Assembly: GCA_020073615.1 (NCBI GenBank)
Contig: JAIQEX010000062.1
Coordinates: 1 to 37,742 of the forward strand
Length of the DNA: 37,742 bases
DNA from: Terriglobia bacterium
GTDB lineage: Bacteria > Acidobacteriota > Terriglobia > Bryobacterales > Bryobacteraceae
Direction: 5' to 3'
In this document: in pieces, positions 33,656 to 37,742 of the stretch
Position numbering within the stretch: the first letter of the stretch is position 1
Layout: each line of letters opens with the position of its first letter
Program-made: the position numbers and the translations under genes
The notes under the pieces: model-generated
What the model was told of the DNA's origin: nothing
Databases searched by the model: none
Seen by the model: the letters and a program-made list of their open reading frames with translations, nothing else

Positions 33656-34642
33656 TCACGAGAGACAGAGAACTGGATGTTCTGCGGGCTGGCTTTGTGT
33701 CTCGCAGCCCCAAAACGGCCGGAAGAGGCCGGTCGAAAAATATCTCTCCATGCGATCGGGAAAGACGGTGACAATCTTCGCCGGCCAAACGCTCTCGGCG
33801 GCGATCAGAGCCGCGCGGAAGTTCAGCCCGGAACTCGGCCCCACGGGAAAGCCCAGCCTGATCAGTTCGCGTGTCGTCTCCATGGCGTCCTGGTCGGGCA
33901 CCTCGATCGTGGTTAGATCAAGATAATCGGACTCTTGGAATAGCTCCGAAACGGACTCCATCACACCGGGGATGCTACAACTGAAACTGCAGCATTCCTG
34001 CTCCCGCTCGATACTCAAATCCACGGGGCGCGCCAGAAATGCGCGCTGCACATGGCCCGCGCTGCTGCACCCGCGCATTAACCCGACCAGTGTTCCTCCT
34101 GTTCCAACGCCGCTTACAACGGCATCGACCAGATGGCCGGGGATTTGCTCGACGATCTCCCGCGCCGTGCCGTGTTCGTGAGCCGCCACATTACCAGGGT
34201 TGGAAAACTGGCGGGGCAGAAAGGCGCCTGTTTCGGCACCAAGCCTCTCGGCTTCCCGGATACATCCTGGGATTCCGCCTTCCTTAGGGACGAAATGGAT
34301 ATTTCCCCCGTAGGCGCGAATCATCAGTACCCTCTCGTTGCTTACTCCCTCCGGAAGAACCGCAATGAATCTGAGGCCTAGCTGAGCGCAGACCAGCGCC
34401 ATCGCGATGCTCGTCGATCCGCTGGAAGCCTCGATCACTGTGCTCCCCGGATTCAGGCGTCCTTGCTCGAAGGCGTTGCCGAGGATGTGGCGCGCAATCC
34501 GATCTTTGGTGGAGCCACTGGGATTGAGGAATTCGAGCTTGCACCATATCACCGGTTCATGCGCCGACAACTGAATGGGGACCAGCGGCGTCATCGGGAG
34601 ATCGGCCGGATATCTATTCGTCGTATGGAAATTCTGCTTCAT
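33656..34642 (-). CDS. PLP-dependent cysteine synthase-like enzyme
   Basis: 328 residues. Start 34642 follows GAGAGGAG. Fold-type II PLP features are K46 in NPSGSTKDRIA (Schiff-base Lys), SSGSTSIAMA (72-81), QFSNPGNVAAHEHGTA, and the phosphate loop GVGTGGTLVG. They match cysteine synthase/cystathionine beta-synthase catalytic domains. A two-Cys insert (ECCSFSCSIPG) is unusual, and the C-terminal tail is Cys-containing (WGCETQ, VLCLS). It may make cysteine or another beta-substituted alanine. It is downstream of the ferritin-like gene (115-base gap) and probably in one transcript. Confidence 0.88.
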   Translation of the reverse strand: MKQNFHTTNRYPADLPMTPLVPIQLSAHEPVIWCKLEFLNPSGSTKDRIARHILGNAFEQGRLNPGSTVIEASSGSTSIAMALVCAQLGLRFIAVLPEGVSNERVLMIRAYGGNIHFVPKEGGIPGCIREAERLGAETGAFLPRQFSNPGNVAAHEHGTAREIVEQIPGHLVDAVVSGVGTGGTLVGLMRGCSSAGHVQRAFLARPVDLSIEREQECCSFSCSIPGVMESVSELFQESDYLDLTTIEVPDQDAMETTRELIRLGFPVGPSSGLNFRAALIAAESVWPAKIVTVFPDRMERYFSTGLFRPFWGCETQSQPAEHPVLCLS

Positions 34643-34757
34643 AGGGCTCCTCTCAGGGCCTCGGAGTCGAACGCTGTCATGCCTTGAGCGCTTCAACGGC
34701 ACCCGCGCCGGTTCCGCTGCACAATGTTGATTCCATCGTTGCCTGGTACAGCGATTT

Positions 34758-35201
34758 TCACGTGCGATTCTCCTGGCTGATACGGTTCAGTCGAAACATC
34801 CCGTTGCCAGTCCGCGAGCAGACTCGGAGATCTTGGATGATTTCACGTAGTACCTCTTCCAGCCGGAGCAACCCGAGGTCATTCGCCATCCTCAGGCGCT
34901 TCCGATAGCGTCGAATCAGATCGGAAGCTCGGGCCAGGCGGGTTCCGGAACCCGGCAGATCCCTCGGGGTATACGGCGGCGGGACACCACCCAGGTGCAG
35001 GACTTCCGCGGCGAGTGCTGTGGCGTGCCGCATCGCCGCTGCCGCGCAAGCGCTAGACTGTCTTCGGGCCTCGTCCTTGCGGAGGCTGGTAGCCGCTGAG
35101 GCACGCGCCATGTGCTCTTCGGCAATTCTCAGCTCGCGCTCGATATCTTCGTTCAGTGCTGCTATTACGTGCGTCCGGCAGAATCCGTCGCCGGCCCTCA
35201 T
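34758..35201 (-). CDS. Ferritin-like helical protein
   Basis: 147 residues from ATG 35201, which has GAAGG 8 bases upstream; ATG 35255 would add 18 residues. The sequence is all-helical, with ALNEDIERELRIAEEHMARAS and AMRHATALAAEVLHLGGVPP. These resemble bacterioferritin helices 1 and 2 with the LGGxP turn. Classic di-iron Glu/His spacing is only partly kept, so metal binding is uncertain. The dyad at 35292-35306 lies 91 bases upstream. Co-location with a cysteine synthase suggests iron/sulfur or redox stress handling. Confidence 0.65.
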   Translation of the reverse strand: MRAGDGFCRTHVIAALNEDIERELRIAEEHMARASAATSLRKDEARRQSSACAAAAMRHATALAAEVLHLGGVPPPYTPRDLPGSGTRLARASDLIRRYRKRLRMANDLGLLRLEEVLREIIQDLRVCSRTGNGMFRLNRISQENRT

Positions 35202-35291
35202 TGCAGTACCTTCGCTGTTGTGGGTGGCACAAGCGCGATGCGTCATCGGTTCCAAGGCCTCATTCGACAGAATAGCAGGCTTTAATCTTTA

Positions 35292-35306
35292 TATGCAACT
35301 TGCATC
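35292..35306. promoter_or_regulatory. GATGCA-type dyad upstream of the ferritin-like gene
   Basis: TATGCAACTTGCATC on the plus strand, i.e. GATGCA-3-TGCATA towards the minus-strand gene. It shares half-sites and the 3-base spacing with the sites at 26320 and 32715, but has no GTGACA box. A further ATGCAT follows at 35310. The surrounding stretch 35202-35592 holds no gene; it also has a hairpin ATCGGCTC/GAGCCGAT (35373-35397). Confidence 0.5.
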
Positions 35307-35512
35307 TACATGCATAAATTAACCGCAGTCTGGGCTGTCGTCCGGCGGTTCCCCCGCCATTCGCCTGCCAGGATCGGCTCATCGGTGGGGAGCCGATTGG
35401 GAAAGGTTCCAGTGCGGCTAATTCGGCGTCGCTGGGAGCGTGCCAACACCGGCTCTACTTTGCCTTGACACCGTTCGCCTCCCCCTCAAACAACCCCACT
35501 CTGAGAGTCAAA

Positions 35513-35533
35513 CCCCGGCAAGCCTTGTCGGGG
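35513..35533. repeat. Short hairpin in intergenic region
   Basis: CCCCGGCAA-GCC-TTGTCGGGG, a 9-bp stem with one G-T pair and a 3-base loop. That is the same loop size as the hairpins in the actE element. No T-run follows, so termination is not indicated. AACAGAAT occurs twice just downstream (about 35542-35560). Confidence 0.4.
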
Positions 35534-35592
35534 GGAATTGCAACAGAATGGAACAGAATTGAGGGAGGGCAGTCTGTAACTTACTGAAAATG

Positions 35593-35670
35593 TGGTGGCC
35601 AGAGACGGAATCGAACCGCCGACGCCAGCCTTTTCAGGGCCGCCTACCGAATTGGCCAAGTGATCTGGAA
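35593..35670 (-). tRNA. tRNA-Phe-like sequence (anticodon GAA), probably degenerate
   Basis: On the minus strand the 3' half is good. Anticodon arm CGGCC-CTGAAAA-GGCTG, variable GCGTC, T-arm GGCGG-TTCGATT-CCGTC, acceptor 3' strand TCTGGCC, A, CCA. The 5' acceptor TTCCAGA mismatches the last two pairs, and the D-arm (about 35642-35661) does not form a normal 4-bp stem. Total length 78. It looks like a tRNA-Phe damaged in its 5' half, as left by integration or recombination; a functional odd tRNA is less likely. Confidence 0.55.
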
Positions 35671-36084
35671 TCAGCGGATGTGATTGATGAGAAAAGGGTA
35701 ACAGGTAAGGCATTTTAGGATTGCCCAGGATGGATTAGGCTGTTTTCGGCTCCTCGATGTTCGCGTATGGTTCGCGTGATCGTCCATGTGCCGCTTCCAT
35801 GACTGCCAGCTTGGGAAGACGACTGTAAATTGGAAACAAAGAAACATTGCGTTTCCTGCACCTCGTTCTGGCGATTGAGAATACCCAGTTTTCACTCTGT
35901 GCTTTCTTCACGGATCAAACGGAGCACAAACGGAGCACACGAATCGGCTGTGAACTCATCCGGCACAAGTCCGCGTCCTACGGGGTTCGTAAACACTACG
36001 CCGTTTATCTGGCCAATCGTCGTGCCCGCGCGGCGTTAACTTGTCTGGAATGTAGCGCGTGCAGAGATTGGACCAGATAAACGC
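35671..36084. other. Non-coding accessory stretch of lower GC
   Basis: This stretch is noticeably AT-richer than the rest (for example AAACAAAGAAACATTGCG). It has only short open frames without ribosome sites or recognisable domains. A short direct repeat (ACGGAGCACA, ACGGAGCACAC) occurs near 35920-35940. I see no gene. It may be remains of an integrated element. Confidence 0.5.
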
Positions 36085-36161
36085 TTAAATACCGGCCAAT
36101 CTGTTTGATTCTAGATCGCTTACGCTGAAAACTGAGGTGGAACAGATTGGCCGGTATTTAA
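36085..36161. repeat. Perfect 21-bp inverted repeat with 35-base loop
   Basis: Arms 36085-36105 (begins TTAAATACCGGCC) and 36141-36161 (ends GGCCGGTATTTAA) are exact reverse complements over 21 bases. The spacer is 36106-36140. The arms could be insertion-sequence terminal repeats left by two abutting or nested copies, or a strong bidirectional terminator-like hairpin. There is no coding sequence in the loop. Confidence 0.85.
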
Positions 36162-36557
36162 CAGTTAGGGGCGGGCAATCCTGGACAAGCACTCGCGCCA
36201 GAAGCGGTCTTTGTCCACGTGGGCGGGGCGCCCGCCAGGACTGCTGCCGCTCCGCGAGTGGCCGCGGAATGTCTTGCTATTTCGCAAGATCGTTTGGCCC
36301 GCCTGGCGGGACCTCGACGAAGAACACCGAAAGGCGCACCACCGCGAATCCCCACGTCCCACGTGTCGTCTCCGCCCTCGCCGCGGAACGGCTGGGAGGG
36401 TCTTGCCGGCGTCGCCGCCGGCAACACCGGAATCCTGGCCCGGGAGGCGACTCGACACGGCAGTGGAAGGCGCCACCCGCCCTACACACGCGCGGGCCAG
36501 TGCTCCCAAACGAAGGTACGACTACCATCCAGCCGCGCCGCCCGTACTTGTCCGATC
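36162..36557. other. Hairpin-rich non-coding region
   Basis: GC-rich; several frames are open by composition only. Visible hairpins are TTGCCGGCG-TCGC-CGCCGGCAA (36403-36424, perfect 9-bp stem) and CCCGC-CTG-GCGGG near 36300. No start with a ribosome site and no domain were seen. A minus-strand stretch reading DKDRFWRECLSRIA near 36170-36215 is faintly like the start of IS66-type TnpA but too short to call. Confidence 0.45.
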
Positions 36558-37461
36558 TCAGAAATCGGCCCGCTTGCCCGAATCGGTGGCCAACTGCATC
36601 ACGTCAAGCCGGGCTTTCCGGGAATCCGGGATCGCGCCGGCTGTGCCATCGGGATGGAAATCGAAAATCAAATCCTTGCCGGGATCGTGACGCGGCCAGG
36701 CCGGCAGGCCCGCACCATTCGGGTCGCCGGTCTTGGCGAAGTTGTCCCAGTAGCTTTGCGCCATCCGGGAGATCGCCCTATCCTCAGGCGACAGAGCCGA
36801 GCCTGGACGATCTGCCAGCGTGCCGAACACGAAGGCAATTTCGCCGCCATGCGGGGCCCCTGTCCGCATCCGTTCCCGCATCGCAATCTGAACGTAGGAG
36901 AACCGGTAACGATAGACCGGCGAACCGTTGACCGCGAAGGCATTAGCGGCGAAGCGGGCCGGCTCGGCTTGGCCAAAGTCGTCGTTTGCCCTCGTAACGA
37001 GCGTAGCCAAATCCGTCGTTCCGTCGGGATCGTAGGCGGCTTTCGCCTGGGCGCTCCACTGCCCGAACCGGGCGAAAAACTGCTCCTTGGTGGTCGCCCT
37101 TATCCGGCGTGGTCTCATAGGACCGAGGCCGTTGGCCCGGTGTGCCCGATTGGGCCGGTGCGCCGCGCAGGACCTCTTCAGAGCTAAGGGCGCGTAGCTT
37201 GGCCAGTGCAGCCTGTTCCGTGCCCTCGATCCCCATCGAGCGCGCGAATTCGATCCCGATCGTCTCTGCCGACACCAGATAGTTCGGATCAACCCCGTCC
37301 GCGCGCATCGGCCGTGCGGTGAGCACGCTGTCGCGCGAACCGCCAGACTCGGCGATTGCCTTGTGGAACAGGCCGCGCGCCATTGGCGAAGCCAGGAGGC
37401 TGTGCACCAAGACACCGCCCGCGGAGAATCCGAAGATAGTAACGTTGTTCGGATCGCCGCC
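36558..37461 (-). pseudogene. Broken type-B carboxylesterase (para-nitrobenzyl esterase family)
   Basis: The upstream piece begins at [16 protein letters not shown]. It holds the nucleophile elbow, with Phe where Glu is usual in GESAGG. It continues [20 protein letters not shown] to [14 protein letters not shown]. Near 37110 the frame changes to [26 protein letters not shown], then VYRYRFSYVQI, GAPHGGEIAFVFGT (catalytic His) and AISRMAQSYWDNFAKTGDPN to a stop at 36558. A segment around the frameshift, where the catalytic Glu/Asp region should be, is missing, as is the whole N-terminal part before GGDP. The IS66 end lies 56 bases upstream. Confidence 0.85.
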
Positions 37462-37516
37462 AGCAGAATCTGTGGGGTGATTCTGGTTCCGGGAGTCGTC
37501 CCAAGTTGTGATAAAT

Positions 37517-37742
37517 GTAAGCGTCCGATGAACCCCTCTTCCCAAAGGCCGGTCAGGGCTGCATAGTGGTTTCATGACCGAAACCGTCAGCGAGGAGAAG
37601 GCGACCACCAAAAGCGAGCAGTGGCGCGAGCGGCTCACCGCGCAGGAGCGCAGCGGGCTGTCTGTGAAGGAATTCTGTAAGGGACTGGGGCTCACGGCGT
37701 GCACCTTCTACGCTTGGCGCAACCGGCTGCGCGGAGAGGGAG
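37517..37742 (+). mobile_element. IS66-family insertion sequence, left end (cut by window end)
   Basis: GTAAGCGTCCGATGAACCC at 37517 matches the usual IS66 terminal repeat start (GTAAGCG-CCG). It is followed within 60 bases by an IS66-type tnpA start. The element extends beyond the window, so its right end and the 8-bp target duplication cannot be seen. Confidence 0.85.
37574..37742 (+). CDS. tnpA: IS66-family accessory protein TnpA, 3'-truncated
   Basis: The first 56 codons are visible. [20 protein letters not shown] and [14 protein letters not shown] form the helix-turn-helix of IS66 TnpA (also called IS66 orf1, transposase/IS3-like DNA-binding domain). Ser-Gly-Leu-Ser-x-x-(E/A)-F-C and FYAWR are diagnostic. 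It helps the DDE transposase TnpC, expected further downstream with TnpB. The gene runs off the window. Confidence 0.9.
   Translation, partial: MTETVSEEKATTKSEQWRERLTAQERSGLSVKEFCKGLGLTACTFYAWRNRLRGEG

Noticed and set aside
35486-35713. Small minus-strand open frame reading through the tRNA-like sequence (GSIPSLATTF)
   Set aside because: This is the familiar false protein produced by translating the 3' half of a tRNA and flanking DNA.
36158-36528. Several open frames of 80-114 codons between the inverted repeat and the esterase relic
   Set aside because: They overlap in several frames on both strands, are Arg/Pro/Gly-rich, and have no start signals; the region is hairpin-rich non-coding DNA.

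Overview
The window is GC-rich, densely coded and bacterial. It most resembles an acidobacterium of the Bryobacterales / Candidatus Solibacter type. That placement is an inference from gene content: an alternative complex III operon, a secreted seven-bladed SBBP propeller protein, many multihaem cytochromes and small hairpin repeats lying inside reading frames. No rRNA or other phylogenetic marker is present. The 5' end cuts into actB and the 3' end cuts into an IS66-type transposase gene.

Layout. (1) 1-9261, plus strand: respiratory operon actB-actC-actD-actE-actF followed, with a 4-base overlap, by a 921-residue pentahaem cytochrome with a C-terminal Ig-like domain. Two hairpin elements lie inside the 5' ends of actC and actE. 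(2) 9284-14011: mixed small genes: a secreted barrel-like protein, a receiver-only response regulator, an orphan TatA, a 72-residue basic protein, a small secreted Cys protein, tRNA-Met, a MATE exporter and a membrane-anchored unknown. (3) 14175-17866: an SBBP propeller gene whose last codons run into a decayed methyltransferase, then a decayed M48 peptidase that has lost its HEXXH region. (4) 17892-22437: a NarL-type two-component pair (minus) divergent from otsA-otsB (trehalose). (5) 22465-26215, minus: an operon of a ZnuA-like binding protein, an octahaem c-type cytochrome with a C-terminal membrane anchor, and a four-helix membrane cytochrome b. (6) 26395-26797: relics of a universal stress protein and of a cytochrome bd subunit I. 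(7) 26807-32680, minus: TolC / membrane-fusion / RND efflux operon plus a DUF2892 protein, divergent from OsmC and a zinc-finger anti-sigma-like gene. (8) 33656-35201, minus: a ferritin-like protein and a cysteine-synthase-like enzyme. (9) 35593-37742: a degraded accessory zone with a tRNA-Phe-like sequence, a 21-bp inverted repeat, a broken type-B carboxylesterase and the IS66 end.

How the parts relate. Blocks 5, 7 and 8 carry a similar dyad (GATGCA-3-TGCATC or close variant) in their promoter regions. In two of them the dyad is part of a longer element, GATGCAG-N10-RARGTGACA. This points to one regulator controlling a redox, metal or stress set: octahaem/cytochrome b electron transfer, RND efflux with OsmC, and ferritin-like protein with cysteine synthase. 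The most promising undescribed units are the octahaem-cytochrome b-binding protein operon, which has one CX3CH haem motif, and the shared operator linking it to the other blocks. The hairpin element forming part of the ActE export signal region is also notable.
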